A stretch of DNA of 64,000 nucleotides from Exiguobacterium marinum DSM 16307 (GTDB lineage: Bacteria; Bacillota; Bacilli; Exiguobacteriales; Exiguobacteriaceae). Below, in pieces: positions 32,754 to 42,090 of the stretch (position 1 is the first letter of the stretch; every line of letters begins with the position of its first letter). The stretch lies in contig NZ_KK211189.1 in NCBI RefSeq assembly GCF_000620845.1, forward strand, positions 132,501 through 196,500. Reading direction: 5' to 3'. The notes beneath the pieces were generated by a model. It searched no databases, was not told the origin of the DNA, and was given only the letters and a program-made list of their open reading frames with translations. Both the position numbers and the translations under genes were made by a program.

Positions 32754-34433
32754 ATGAACCACTTTCGCAAGATGTCCGTGCTCGGCTGGAGTATATGGAG
32801 CGTTTTATTCCTCTTCACCATCGGATTATTTGCATTGGATATCCTGCACGCCCCGACCATCGATCCGTTGTCGTTTATTTTAATCTCATTACTCGTCATC
32901 ATTTTTCAACTCGACTCAATCGAAGTCAAAGGTGTGTACTTCACATTTTCTGAGAGTATCGTCTTAATCTTATTTTTATTTTTTGGATTTGAAACGGCAC
33001 TCATCGTCAACCAAATTGGATTGTTTATTTTTCAATTTGCCAATCTGAAACCAAAAGTCGCCATTCGTCGATTCCGTTTCACTTATCCTTGGAACGCCAT
33101 TACAGCTTATTTAGAAATTGTTATTCCGGCAGCTGTCTATCTCGCCATCGGTGGCGAGACCGGACTTGACTTTTATTCACAGGAATCTTTTGTTCCACTC
33201 GCCGGACTGTTTCTTGCAATTTTCTTAAACACCGTGTTCCAAAAATATCAGGTGAAATGGTGGTTCCGTGTCGACATCGCCTTGAGTGACTTTATGAAGA
33301 TTGCATTTTATACGTACGTCGTCAGTTTGATCTTCATTTTAGCGGCGGCGTTGTTCCGAGAGACCAATCTACTTGTCGTCAGTAGCATCGCGGCTGCCTT
33401 AACATTCTTTATTAAGCGGCTCCTCATTCAAAAAGAGCGGCAAGATGCATTCAAATCGTTGATCGAACAATACGATGAAGCAAAAGAAGCCGTCTCCTTG
33501 TCACAGAGTGAGGCGCAAGCCATCGAAGTTTTTTTAAGTCAGTGTGAACAATTGAATCACTACGATGAAGGATATGTCGAGTTCAGATTGTTCGATCGTA
33601 TACTCTACTTTGATTTGAAGACACGTCAACCAATCGATCGACCAGTCGTATACGCACTACTCGACATCAGTCAACCGAATGACCCCGTCCTCGACTATGA
33701 GATGCGATTTGAATGGGATGCCTCACTTTCCGATGCTTTCCATAATGACTATCATAGCTTCGTCTCTGTCCGCTCGGAAGAAATAGAAGGAATTCGTACA
33801 TGGATTGTCATGACCGGCGAGCCGGTTTATGGATATCCAAAAATCATTCAGCAGGAAATCATCAAACTCTTAAAGTCGTTCAATCGGACCATCAGTCGGT
33901 GTCATGAACGAGACCGTCTCTATACCGAGAGCCGGACGGATAGTTTGACGCTTCTCGCAAATGCACGCGCATTTTATGAATATGGGATTCAACAAATATC
34001 CGATATTTCGATGTATCCGATTTCGGTCGCCATGCTCGATATTGATTTCTTCAAAAAAATCAATGATACGTATGGACATCAAGTCGGTGACCACGTGTTA
34101 CAAGAATTCGGGCGACGAATTCGACAAGTACTTCGTACAGATGATTTTGCCGCACGATATGGCGGTGAAGAATTCATTTTACTCCTCAACCAGTGTGATA
34201 TGACCCAAGCGATTGAAGTCGCAGAGCGCATTCGTCACCAAATCGAAGCAAAACCATTTTGTGTCGACCAACACGAAATTTCTGTGACCACGTCGATTGG
34301 AGTCGATACGATTGAAGCGTTCGGGAATAAGCGTCTAGATGATACGATTCGAAACGCAGACCGCGCGCTGTATGTCGGCGGAAAATATGCGGGTCGCAAC
34401 CGCGTGGCGCACTTCAACAATTTAACGACGTAA
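32754..34433 (+). CDS. Membrane-bound diguanylate cyclase (GGDEF)
   Basis: 559 residues. The N-terminal ~210 residues hold seven or so hydrophobic helices, followed by a coiled linker (about 225-270), a middle region without a recognised domain, and a C-terminal GGDEF domain. The active-site loop is RYGGEEF (about 467-473), competent for making cyclic di-GMP. The product-inhibition site RTDD sits exactly five residues upstream. The N-terminal sensor could be of the MASE type, but I cannot name it. ATG 32754 follows AGGAGGG. Confidence 0.9.
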   Translation: MNHFRKMSVLGWSIWSVLFLFTIGLFALDILHAPTIDPLSFILISLLVIIFQLDSIEVKGVYFTFSESIVLILFLFFGFETALIVNQIGLFIFQFANLKPKVAIRRFRFTYPWNAITAYLEIVIPAAVYLAIGGETGLDFYSQESFVPLAGLFLAIFLNTVFQKYQVKWWFRVDIALSDFMKIAFYTYVVSLIFILAAALFRETNLLVVSSIAAALTFFIKRLLIQKERQDAFKSLIEQYDEAKEAVSLSQSEAQAIEVFLSQCEQLNHYDEGYVEFRLFDRILYFDLKTRQPIDRPVVYALLDISQPNDPVLDYEMRFEWDASLSDAFHNDYHSFVSVRSEEIEGIRTWIVMTGEPVYGYPKIIQQEIIKLLKSFNRTISRCHERDRLYTESRTDSLTLLANARAFYEYGIQQISDISMYPISVAMLDIDFFKKINDTYGHQVGDHVLQEFGRRIRQVLRTDDFAARYGGEEFILLLNQCDMTQAIEVAERIRHQIEAKPFCVDQHEISVTTSIGVDTIEAFGNKRLDDTIRNADRALYVGGKYAGRNRVAHFNNLTT

Positions 34434-34467
34434 ACTCCCCTTTCTCACATCGAATTGGGGAGTTTTT
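34432..34467 (+). terminator. Terminator of the diguanylate cyclase gene
   Basis: Nine-base stem AAACTCCCC/GGGGAGTTT (34432-34440 and 34457-34465) and T-run, starting at the stop codon. Confidence 0.82.
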
Positions 34468-34470
34468 AAG

Positions 34471-34499
34471 TTGACAAGCGGATTCGAAACAGGTACGTT
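34471..34499 (+). promoter_or_regulatory. Promoter of the SAM-I leader
   Basis: TTGACA, 17-base spacer, TACGTT, ending about 30 bases before the riboswitch aptamer. Confidence 0.7.
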
Positions 34500-34530
34500 A
34501 AGGAACGTGTTTGATAATGGAATAGACTAA

Positions 34531-34676
34531 CTTTTTATCGAGAGAGACGGAGGGACTGGCCCTATGAAGTCTCGGCAGCGGGTAACCTGTGCCAAATCCA
34601 GCGGGCGTATTGCTCGAAAGATGAAAAGGGTATTTCGCACGAAGGACCTTTTTCTCAGAAAAGGGTCCTTTTTATT
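34531..34676 (+). promoter_or_regulatory. SAM-I riboswitch (S-box)
   Basis: The conserved S-box blocks are in order: ATCGAGAGAGACGGAGGGA, CTGGCCCTATGAAG, CTCGGCAGC, GGTAACCTGTGCCAAATCC and TGCTCGAAAGATGA. They are followed by a terminator hairpin (34642-34653 with 34659-34670) and a U-run. SAM binding should favour termination, switching off the transporter gene when methionine/SAM is plentiful. Confidence 0.95.
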
Positions 34677-34694
34677 TTTAGTGAGGTGATTATT

Positions 34695-35978
34695 TTGGAA
34701 CAACCAACAGCAAACAAATGGGCACTCTTGCCGTTACTCGTCTTCTTACTCTTCTTCATCGGAGCGGGTGTCTATTACGGGGACTTTTATAAGTTTCCGG
34801 TCCTCGTTGCGGCCATCATCGCCTTGATGGTTGCAGCATTCATGACAAAAGGAAATGCTACCCAAACCGTCGAACGCATCGCTCAAGGAGCCGGCAATCC
34901 GGGAATCATCATTATGATTTTTATCTTCTTACTGGCCGGCGCATTTTCAACCGTCGCTGAATCAATCGGCGCCATCGATGCAACGGTCAACGCTGCGTTG
35001 ACTCTCTTACCACCATCGCTTCTTTTAAGCGGGCTCTTCGTCATTGCCGCTTTCATCTCCATGGCGATGGGAACGTCGACCGGGACGATTGCTGCACTTG
35101 CACCAATCGCTCTCGGTATACATGAAGAGAGTGGTGTCAACGTCGCCATCGCTGCGGCAGCGGTCGTCGGGGGTGCGATGTTCGGGGATAACCTCTCGTT
35201 CATCTCAGATACGACCATCGCTGCTGTGCGGACACAACGGACGAATATGCGTGATAAGTTCCGAACGAACTTCTGGATTGTGTTACCGGCCGCAATCATC
35301 ACGACCATTTTACTCGCCGTCTTATCGAACGGTGAATCGACTGTCGATGTCGCTGCATTTGAGTGGTATAAACTGATTCCGTATCTCGCGGTGATCGGAC
35401 TAGCGTTAACAGGACTGAACGTCATTCTCGTTTTGTTAGGTGGGATTACGCTCACGGGTATCATTGGTCTACTTGACGGAAGCTTATCTGTGACAGCGTT
35501 TGTGACAGCCATTGCGGACGGAATGATCGGCATGGCCGAAATCTCGTTCTTGACGTTACTCATGGGCGGACTTGTCGGACTCATTTCACATAACGGCGGT
35601 CTCGCATATTTACGTGATGCCTTGACGTCACGCATCCAAAAACGGGCCGGTGCTGAATGGAGTATCGCCGGTCTTGTCAGTGCGACAAACGTGGCGACGG
35701 CGAACAACACGATTTCGATTCTCGTAGCCGGACCGCTTGCAGCGAACATCGCAGACGAATATGACATCGAACGGAAAAAGTCTGCTAGCGTGCTCGACAT
35801 CTTCTCGTGCGGCGTACAAGGGATTCTCCCATACGGAGCACAACTCCTCATTGCCGCAGAGTTGACGGAGACGGCATCGCCTGACCTCGTCCCGTTCATG
35901 TTCTATCCGTTCCTCCTCTTTATTTGCGGAGGGATTGCCATTGCTTTCAACTTCCCGCGCTTTAAAAAACAGTCATAA
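34695..35978 (+). CDS. metT: NhaC-family transporter under SAM-I control, probable methionine transporter (MetT type)
   Basis: About 427 residues with ten to twelve membrane helices. It has Na+/H+ antiporter NhaC-family motifs: SMAMGTSTGTIAALAPIA, GGAMFGDNLSFISDTTIAA and GLISHNGGLAYL. The family usually exchanges Na+, but S-box-linked members have been predicted from comparative genomics to carry methionine or a related compound; that is the basis for the name. The start is TTG 34695, six bases after GAGGTG; the upstream GTG lies within the ribosome site. Confidence 0.8.
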   Translation: MEQPTANKWALLPLLVFLLFFIGAGVYYGDFYKFPVLVAAIIALMVAAFMTKGNATQTVERIAQGAGNPGIIIMIFIFLLAGAFSTVAESIGAIDATVNAALTLLPPSLLLSGLFVIAAFISMAMGTSTGTIAALAPIALGIHEESGVNVAIAAAAVVGGAMFGDNLSFISDTTIAAVRTQRTNMRDKFRTNFWIVLPAAIITTILLAVLSNGESTVDVAAFEWYKLIPYLAVIGLALTGLNVILVLLGGITLTGIIGLLDGSLSVTAFVTAIADGMIGMAEISFLTLLMGGLVGLISHNGGLAYLRDALTSRIQKRAGAEWSIAGLVSATNVATANNTISILVAGPLAANIADEYDIERKKSASVLDIFSCGVQGILPYGAQLLIAAELTETASPDLVPFMFYPFLLFICGGIAIAFNFPRFKKQS

Positions 35979-35982
35979 GCGA

Positions 35983-36009
35983 AAACACCCCTTTCTCAAA
36001 GGGGTGTTT
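35983..36009. terminator. Bidirectional hairpin between metT and the TVP38 gene
   Basis: Perfect 12-base stem AAACACCCCTTT/AAAGGGGTGTTT (35983-35994 and 35998-36009), loop CTC. The flanking T-run is modest on both strands. Confidence 0.75.
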
Positions 36010-36640
36010 GTCGTTTGGTCACCATCTCTTGTTTCAATTGCTCGTTCCGTTTCTTGAACGCCCGTCGCTTGAGCACTTCCTCAAGTCCTCGACTGATGGC
36101 CCATAGTATGACTAAGAGCAGACCGAGCATCGACAAGCGAAACGGGCTTTGAATAAATTCTTCCCACTGGTCTCCGATGACAGAGAAAATGACGACGACG
36201 AGCAGTTTACCAAATCCCGCTGCTAATATGAACGTACGGAGCTTCATTTGGATGAGCGCCAGTAAATAGGTAATCAAACTGACCGGGATGAACGGGAGTG
36301 AATATAAGAACCCGAGCGAAATCGGGCTCATGTGATTAATTCGTTCTAACCAATATACCGCCGTCTTATGCTTCTCAAGCCATCGTGTCATCGGTTTTCG
36401 GAAGATGTACCGGACGGCCGCGAAGACGACAATCGTTCCGAGAAGACTCCCGATCCACGACAAGAGAACACCTAACAAAAAGCCATATGTCGCCGCATTC
36501 GCAGAAATGATTAAGACGAGTGGCAGAAAAGGGAAGATTGCTTCTAAAAATGGAGCACCAAGACCAGCCCAAGGACCACCAGGCAAACTCTGAAGCCACT
36601 CAATCAATTGGATAATGTACTGTTGGAGAGAAGTGAGCAT
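35996..36640 (-). CDS. TVP38/TMEM64 (VTT domain) membrane protein
   Basis: 214 residues, five to six hydrophobic segments. The VTT core is visible: APFLEAIFPFLPLVLIISAN, then GSLLGTIVVFAAVRYIFRK and SLPFIPVSLITYLLAL. DedA/VTT proteins are membrane proteins implicated in lipid flipping; this member is uncharacterised. ATG 36640 follows AAGGTGG; the longer frame lacks a ribosome site. Confidence 0.82.
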   Translation of the reverse strand: MLTSLQQYIIQLIEWLQSLPGGPWAGLGAPFLEAIFPFLPLVLIISANAATYGFLLGVLLSWIGSLLGTIVVFAAVRYIFRKPMTRWLEKHKTAVYWLERINHMSPISLGFLYSLPFIPVSLITYLLALIQMKLRTFILAAGFGKLLVVVIFSVIGDQWEEFIQSPFRLSMLGLLLVILWAISRGLEEVLKRRAFKKRNEQLKQEMVTKRQTPL

Positions 36641-36783
36641 AGTCGTTCCACCTTCAACTTTCGTTACTACTCTATTACCCGAATTCGATTTAGAAGACGC
36701 ATCTCCCTGCATTCATCAAAAAAAATTAAAAACCATTTGCGAAAATCCGTCGTGATATTTATCATATAATAATGGACTTGTGG

Positions 36784-36837
36784 TTGCAGGCAAGTCTATT
36801 CGTCGAACGACACAACCCAACGTTCGTTTTCCTGCAA
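36784..36837 (+). promoter_or_regulatory. Nested inverted repeats in the trhO leader
   Basis: Outer arms TTGCAGG/CCTGCAA (36784-36790 and 36831-36837) enclose inner arms CGAACG/CGTTCG (36804-36809 and 36821-36826). They lie between a TATAAT at 36765-36770 and the trhO start. They could form a two-stem RNA element; I know no family for it. Confidence 0.35.
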
Positions 36838-36865
36838 AAAACTGAACACAGGGGAGCAACATAAC

Positions 36866-37807
36866 ATGGAAACAAAACCAATGCGGGTCTTGCTGTACTA
36901 TAAGTACGTCAATATCGAAGACCCAGAAACACTCACGCAAGAACATTTGAAGTATTGTAAAGATCTCGGTATTAAAGGGCGTATCCTGATTTCTTCTGAA
37001 GGAATCAACGGAACGTGCTCCGGTACATGGGAACAAACCGAGCAATACATGAATGATTTGAAAGCAAGCCCACTCTTCAGCGATATTGAGTTTAAAATCG
37101 ATGAAGTCGAAGAGCATGCCTTCAAGAAAATTTTTGTTCGTCACAAGAAAGAACTCGTGACGTGGCGCTTTGATGGTGAGTTTGATGTGCCGAAACAACA
37201 CGGAGCATACCTAGAACCAGCAGAATGGAAAGAGATGATGAACCGTGATGATGTCGTCATCCTCGATGTTCGTAACAACTACGAGTACGAACTTGGTCGC
37301 TTTAAAAATGCAATCAAAATTGATGTAGAGGCTTCACGTTACATGCCGGAATGGCTTGAAGAGAACAAGGACCTCTACGAAGGGAAAACTCTTCTCACAT
37401 ACTGTACCGGCGGCGTCCGTTGCGAGAAATTTACAGCATATATGCGTGACCAAGGTCACGATAACATTTTCCACTTAAAAGGTGGTGTCGCGATGTATGG
37501 AAAAGACGAAGCGACAAAAGGAGAGAACTGGGACGGTGAGCTTTATGTCTTCGATGAGCGCATCAACGTCCCTGTCAACTCGGTGAACCCATCTGTCGTC
37601 TCACATTGCATGCATTGCGGGACAGAAACGGTTCGTTACGTTAATTGTGCCAACCCGGAGTGCAACGTTCAACATTTCTGTTGTGAAGAGTGTGAACCGA
37701 AACAAATGCGTTCATGCTCAAAAGAGTGTCAAGAACACCCACGCAACCGTTATATCATCGACAATATTGCAGAGAAACTTCAGGAAACTGAAGGAGTAGT
37801 CGGGTAA
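36866..37807 (+). CDS. trhO: tRNA uridine(34) hydroxylase TrhO (rhodanese-related)
   Basis: 313 residues: an N-terminal acylphosphatase-like domain (GIKGRILISSEGINGTCSG), a central rhodanese domain with active loop YCTGGVRCEKF, and a C-terminal Cys-rich zinc-binding region (SHCMHCGTETVRYVNC, FCCEECEP). This is the TrhO/YbfQ layout; the family makes 5-hydroxyuridine at tRNA position 34 using oxygen. GGGGAGC precedes the ATG. It is monocistronic with a good terminator. Confidence 0.94.
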   Translation: METKPMRVLLYYKYVNIEDPETLTQEHLKYCKDLGIKGRILISSEGINGTCSGTWEQTEQYMNDLKASPLFSDIEFKIDEVEEHAFKKIFVRHKKELVTWRFDGEFDVPKQHGAYLEPAEWKEMMNRDDVVILDVRNNYEYELGRFKNAIKIDVEASRYMPEWLEENKDLYEGKTLLTYCTGGVRCEKFTAYMRDQGHDNIFHLKGGVAMYGKDEATKGENWDGELYVFDERINVPVNSVNPSVVSHCMHCGTETVRYVNCANPECNVQHFCCEECEPKQMRSCSKECQEHPRNRYIIDNIAEKLQETEGVVG

Positions 37808-37819
37808 CAAAAATCGACC

Positions 37820-37857
37820 AAAAGGTGTCACGGATGACTCATCCGCGGCACCTTTTT
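37820..37857 (+). terminator. Terminator of trhO
   Basis: Two stacked stems, AAAAGGTGTC with GGCACCTTTT and CGGATG with CATCCG, followed by T-run. Confidence 0.85.
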
Positions 37858-37936
37858 TGACGAAATCTTAACGTATAATCTGAGACGCTTTCGGGTATAG
37901 TGAAGGTACTATGTCAGACAGGAAGTGAATACTTGC

Positions 37937-38350
37937 ATGTTTAACGAACCTTTACTCGCTGCGATTCTTGCTTGGTTTATCGCCCAAGCGGCCAAACTCG
38001 TAACTGAACTCATTAAAACACGAGATTTTGAAATTGAAATCATGTTCGCTTCAGGCGGCATGCCGAGTTCACACTCATCTACTGTCGTTGCTCTCGCTAC
38101 GGCAATCGGTCGTGCAGAAGGGATTGACTCGAGTATGTTCGCACTCGCCGTCGTCTTTGCGACAATCGTCATGTATGATGCTACCGGAGTTCGCCAGGCG
38201 GTCGGGTTCCAAGCTCGTCTCTTGAATGACTACTTTAAGGGGATCAAACATGAAACCCCGCTCTTGAATGAGCTCGTCGGACATACGCCGTTCCAAGTCA
38301 TCATCGGGGCTTTACTCGGCCTTGTCGTTGGATTGTTTTTTCCCATTTAA
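37937..38350 (+). CDS. YuiD-like divergent PAP2 family membrane protein
   Basis: 137 residues and four membrane segments. It has the diverged phosphatidic-acid-phosphatase-type motifs SGGMPSSHSSTVVALATA and GHTPFQVIIGALLG, plus KTRDFEIEIMF near the N-terminus. Members may act on polyprenyl or lipid phosphates, but activity is unproven. ATG 37937 has AGGAAGTG nine bases upstream. Confidence 0.85.
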   Translation: MFNEPLLAAILAWFIAQAAKLVTELIKTRDFEIEIMFASGGMPSSHSSTVVALATAIGRAEGIDSSMFALAVVFATIVMYDATGVRQAVGFQARLLNDYFKGIKHETPLLNELVGHTPFQVIIGALLGLVVGLFFPI

Positions 38351-38388
38351 TCGTTAAAGGTATGTCATTTCTCACACTCTCGATTCTT

Positions 38389-38406
38389 TTTGTGAAGTTT
38401 CACAAA
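38389..38406 (+). promoter_or_regulatory. Palindromic operator-like site upstream of adeR
   Basis: TTTGTGAA-GT-TTCACAAA, perfect 8-2-8, overlapping the probable -35 region of a promoter with -10 TATACT at 38415-38420. It suggests autorepression or another regulator acting on adeR. Confidence 0.55.
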
Positions 38407-38440
38407 GAAGACGGTATACTCAGAGTGAGGAGGAATCGAC

Positions 38441-39664
38441 ATGCCTTTTTTGCAGAAATCATATGAATCACTCGATACACTCGCCGAAGCGATTGGCCAA
38501 GCGATTCGAGCACCTATTACGATTGAAAATCGCTATCACCAATTACTCGCCTATAGTACCCATCCCGACTCGACCGACCCGGCCAGAATCGCGACCATTA
38601 TCGGTCGTCGTGTACCTGAAGCCGTGATCGAAGATTTATGGGAGAGTGGTATTTTAAGAGAAGTCATCGTCCAAGATGAACCCGTTGTCATCCCAGCGCG
38701 GCTCTCCATCGGTCTCGGGGAACGCGCGGCAATCGTCATCAAACAACATGATGAAGTACTCGGCTATATTTGGAGTTTAGCTCGCACAAATCCGTTCACC
38801 AATCAAGAGTTGGCAATTCTACAAGAAGGAGCGACAATCGCCAAGAAACTACTCATGACAATTGCGATGCACGAACGTCGTATCAGTGCCGAGCTTGAAC
38901 GTTTTTTATTAGATGTCCTTGCTTCCTCGTCGCTCTCCGATTCTAATCGCGAAAGATTGAATGAACTCGCACCTATCGCGGTCGCGAGTCGTCTAACAAT
39001 CATCGAATGTACCCAACCGATCACCCCTCAACTCGCTGAGCGTCTTCATTATGTGCTCGCAACTCAAGAGGCAATCGAAGTCGTTTTACATGCCATCGAT
39101 GGTCAGCAGTTACTCGTCTGGCACTATATGAAGTCTGAGCTGTCCGATGAAGAGACGGAATTATTAGCTTGGGCGGAACGGTTCGAACAGTTACTTCAAG
39201 ACAAATTTATCGAATCCGAACCACGACTCGGAATCAGTCGACGCTTTTTTGAGAGTGACATGTTATACGACGCAGCCGAAGAAGCAAGACGCGTCACGAC
39301 ATTGCGTCGCAAGTTCCCTCTCGAACTCTCGACTTCCCGTGCTTTCGAACAGATTGGAATTTATCAACTTGTCCCAGAGCTCGCACGGCGCATCGGGCTC
39401 CGACTTGAAACCCATCCGACCATCGAGCGGTTGCAACATTACGATTCGTCCCATCAGACCGAACTTGTGACGACACTCGAATGGTATTTTTATTTCGAAG
39501 GCAATGTTAAGCGAGTCGCATCCCACCTACACATCCATCCGAATACCGTCCTATACCGGATTCGACGCATCGAAGAGTTGACGAATATCACTCAAGTGTC
39601 ATTACCGGAACGAGCTATGATTTATTTGGCCATCAAAGCTGGTCAATATCGATTAGAAGACTAG
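38441..39664 (+). CDS. adeR: PucR-family transcriptional regulator, likely activator of ald
   Basis: 407 residues. The N-terminal half looks like a GAF-type sensor region, and the C-terminus has the PucR helix-turn-helix (EGNVKRVASHLHIHPNTVLY followed by RIRRIEELTNI). In B. subtilis the PucR-family protein AdeR activates ald, and here the alanine dehydrogenase gene is directly downstream. Orthology is inferred from family plus position. GTGAGGAGG precedes the ATG. Confidence 0.85.
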   Translation: MPFLQKSYESLDTLAEAIGQAIRAPITIENRYHQLLAYSTHPDSTDPARIATIIGRRVPEAVIEDLWESGILREVIVQDEPVVIPARLSIGLGERAAIVIKQHDEVLGYIWSLARTNPFTNQELAILQEGATIAKKLLMTIAMHERRISAELERFLLDVLASSSLSDSNRERLNELAPIAVASRLTIIECTQPITPQLAERLHYVLATQEAIEVVLHAIDGQQLLVWHYMKSELSDEETELLAWAERFEQLLQDKFIESEPRLGISRRFFESDMLYDAAEEARRVTTLRRKFPLELSTSRAFEQIGIYQLVPELARRIGLRLETHPTIERLQHYDSSHQTELVTTLEWYFYFEGNVKRVASHLHIHPNTVLYRIRRIEELTNITQVSLPERAMIYLAIKAGQYRLED

Positions 39665-39708
39665 ACGTTCGCTTTGTGTTTTTTCACAAAGCGAACGTCT
39701 TCGTTTTT
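39663..39708 (+). terminator. Terminator of adeR
   Basis: Perfect 16-base stem (39663-39678 and 39685-39700) with a T6 loop, then TCGTTTTT. It repeats the TTTGTG/CACAAA core of the site upstream of adeR. Confidence 0.85.
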
Positions 39709-39721
39709 AGAATCCATGATA

Positions 39722-39750
39722 AAGACAGCGCTTTCAATTGGATTTATACT
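39722..39750 (+). promoter_or_regulatory. Possible weak promoter of ald
   Basis: AAGACA, 17-base spacer, TATACT, 47 bases before the ald start. A poor -35 fits an activator-dependent promoter. Confidence 0.4.
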
Positions 39751-39796
39751 AGGGGTGTGAACAATTTGTGTCAACGGAATGAAAGGGGAATGTTCC

Positions 39797-40927
39797 ATGA
39801 AAATCGGGGTATTAAAAGAGATTAAAAACAACGAAAATCGGGTGGCATTAACACCGATGGGTTCATTTATGCTAACAGAGCTTGGTCATGACGTAGTCGT
39901 CGAAACGAACGCCGGACTCGGTAGTGGATTCACGAATATGGAGTATATCGATGCAGGTGCAACAATCGTCGAAACAGCGAAAGAAGTATGGGAAGGCGTC
40001 GAACTCGCACTTAAAGTAAAAGAGCCGCAGCCGTCGGAATATCAATATTTCCGTTCTGATTTGACGCTCTTCACGTATTTACACCTCGCGGCGGAGCCAG
40101 AGTTAACGAAAGCGCTCGTCGATTCAGGTATAACAGCGATTGCGTATGAGACAGTAGAGGTCGATCGGACGTTACCACTTCTCACACCAATGAGTGAAGT
40201 GGCAGGTCGGATGGCTGCCCAAATCGGAGCACAAATCCTTGAAAAACCTCACGGTGGGAAAGGAATTTTAATGTCAGGATTACCAGGCGTGCCTCGTGCG
40301 AATGTTACCGTCATCGGGGGCGGTGTCGTCGGAACGAACGCGGCCCGCATCGCAATCGGTCTCGGCGCAAGCGTTACGCTGATGGACATTAGCCCTGCTC
40401 GTCTTCGTCAAATCGATGACTTGTTTGGAAATACCATCAACACGTTAATCTCAAATAAATATAATATCGCCAAACGAGTGGCTGAGAGTGACCTCGTCAT
40501 CGGGGCTGTCCTCATTCCAGGAGCGAAAGCACCTAAGCTTGTCACAGAAGAAATGGTACAACGAATGTCACCAGGCTCTGTCATCGTAGACGTCGCGATC
40601 GACCAAGGAGGCATTTGTGAGACAATCGACCACATCACCACGCATGATGCACCGACGTATGAACGTTATGGTGTACAGCATTATGCCGTTGCTAACATGC
40701 CGGGAGCAGTACCACGCACATCAACAATGGGTCTGACGAACGCGACGATGCCATACATCATTGAATGTGCACAAAAAGGCGTATTCCAAGCACTTCTTGA
40801 AAATGGTTCACTTCTCAAAGGCTTAAACGTCATCAAAGGGACTGTCACATATGAAGCGGTCGCTCGTGATCTGGAATATCCGTTCGTTCCTGCTCATGAA
40901 GCGGTCGCAAAACAAACACAAGCATAA
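39797..40927 (+). CDS. ald: Alanine dehydrogenase
   Basis: NAD-dependent oxidative deamination of L-alanine to pyruvate and ammonia. The 376-residue frame starts [20 protein letters not shown], with the N-terminal catalytic domain and the Rossmann motif [19 protein letters not shown]. Conserved [20 protein letters not shown] is present. ATG 39797 follows AAAGGGG; the longest frame has six extra codons. It stands behind adeR with its own terminator. Confidence 0.96.
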   Translation: MKIGVLKEIKNNENRVALTPMGSFMLTELGHDVVVETNAGLGSGFTNMEYIDAGATIVETAKEVWEGVELALKVKEPQPSEYQYFRSDLTLFTYLHLAAEPELTKALVDSGITAIAYETVEVDRTLPLLTPMSEVAGRMAAQIGAQILEKPHGGKGILMSGLPGVPRANVTVIGGGVVGTNAARIAIGLGASVTLMDISPARLRQIDDLFGNTINTLISNKYNIAKRVAESDLVIGAVLIPGAKAPKLVTEEMVQRMSPGSVIVDVAIDQGGICETIDHITTHDAPTYERYGVQHYAVANMPGAVPRTSTMGLTNATMPYIIECAQKGVFQALLENGSLLKGLNVIKGTVTYEAVARDLEYPFVPAHEAVAKQTQA

Positions 40928-40934
40928 ATCTAAG

Positions 40935-40965
40935 GCAACGAGATGCCCGTTCTCGTTGCTTTTTT
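40935..40965 (+). terminator. Terminator of ald
   Basis: Perfect nine-base stem GCAACGAGA/TCTCGTTGC (40935-40943 and 40951-40959) and T-run. Confidence 0.9.
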
Positions 40966-40971
40966 GTTATA

Positions 40972-41017
40972 AATGAAAGAAGGAATCGGACGAATTCGTC
41001 CGATTCCTTCTTTCATT
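40972..41017. repeat. 46-base perfect palindrome at the end of murB
   Basis: A 23-base arm followed at once by its exact reverse complement, centred at 40994/40995. It includes the murB stop codon. On the minus strand it forms a very stable hairpin after murB but lacks a long U-run. It probably serves as terminator or mRNA end. Confidence 0.85.
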
Positions 41018-41936
41018 ATGCATTCTCAACGGTGATGTCTTCCCCGATAATTTTCACTTCCGGTTCTAACTCCACTTCGAACTTTTCTTTGACGGTCGTT
41101 TGGACGTGACGAATGAGCGAGATGTACTCTGTCGCTGTCGCCTCGTCAATATTGACGATAAATCCGGCGTGCTTGAGCGATACTTCTGCTCCTCCGATTC
41201 GCTTGCCCTGTAGACCTGATTCCTGAATCAACTTGCCGGCAAAATAGCCAGGTGGGCGTTTAAATACACTGCCGCATGAAGGATACTCCAGCGGTTGCTT
41301 CGATTCACGTTTATATGTCAAATCGTCCATCACTTCTTTGATCACTTCGTAGTTCTTCGGTTCGAGTTCGAACGTCGCTTCTAATACGATCAATCCCTCT
41401 TTAGATACACGACTCGTCCGGTAATCAAGTTCCAGTTCGTTTTTTGACAAATGAAGTACTTGGCCTTCCGGTGTCAATACCGTCGCAGACGTAATGACGT
41501 CTTTCGTCTCTCCTCCGTATGCACCAGCATTCATATAGACCGCACCACCAACCGTTCCAGGAATACCACAAGCAAACTCAAGACCAGACAAGCTCTCTGC
41601 AAGTGCTTGACGAGAAACATCGATAATCGCTGCTCCAGCTTGTGCAATCATTTGATCGCCATCACGACGAATCGTGTTTAATTCATTCAAATTTAAAACG
41701 ATTCCGCGGATTCCCCCATCCCGGACAATCAAGTTTGAACCGAACCCAAGAACCATAAATGGCATCGCTTCCTGATGGGCTAGTTCTAAAACGGCCTGTA
41801 CTTCTTCGTACGTATGTGGTGCTACGAAGTAATCTGCCTTTCCACCTAGTTTTGTATACGTGTGCGCCGACAATGGCTCGTCTTGAAGGACGCGCTCGGT
41901 CGGAATGATACTTTGAAGTTGCTGTAAAAAGCTCAT
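41016..41936 (-). CDS. murB: UDP-N-acetylenolpyruvoylglucosamine reductase
   Basis: FAD enzyme of peptidoglycan precursor synthesis. About 306 residues with FAD-domain motifs [15 protein letters not shown] and [23 protein letters not shown], and the type II MurB segment [20 protein letters not shown] with the catalytic Ser. Starts at ATG 41936, 12 bases after AAAGGA; the TTG four codons earlier is too close to the ribosome site. Monocistronic. Confidence 0.95.
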   Translation of the reverse strand: MSFLQQLQSIIPTERVLQDEPLSAHTYTKLGGKADYFVAPHTYEEVQAVLELAHQEAMPFMVLGFGSNLIVRDGGIRGIVLNLNELNTIRRDGDQMIAQAGAAIIDVSRQALAESLSGLEFACGIPGTVGGAVYMNAGAYGGETKDVITSATVLTPEGQVLHLSKNELELDYRTSRVSKEGLIVLEATFELEPKNYEVIKEVMDDLTYKRESKQPLEYPSCGSVFKRPPGYFAGKLIQESGLQGKRIGGAEVSLKHAGFIVNIDEATATEYISLIRHVQTTVKEKFEVELEPEVKIIGEDITVENA

Positions 41937-42090
41937 GCGTTCACTCAATCCTTTACGTTCTATTTAATCAGTGTTCGGTCCCATTTCATTCATCCCGAGC
42001 ACGTCCCTGAATGGTTTCAGTACGAAACACAGTATACAAATGATTACCGGGCGTGACAAGCAACGTTTTTCTTACAAATTAGCAATTAGT

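Noticed and set aside
34883-35899. A 338-codon open frame on the minus strand opposite the NhaC-family gene
   Set aside because: It has no ribosome site, low-complexity Ala/Pro/Ser content typical of the complement of a membrane protein gene, and runs against a riboswitch-controlled gene with clear family motifs.
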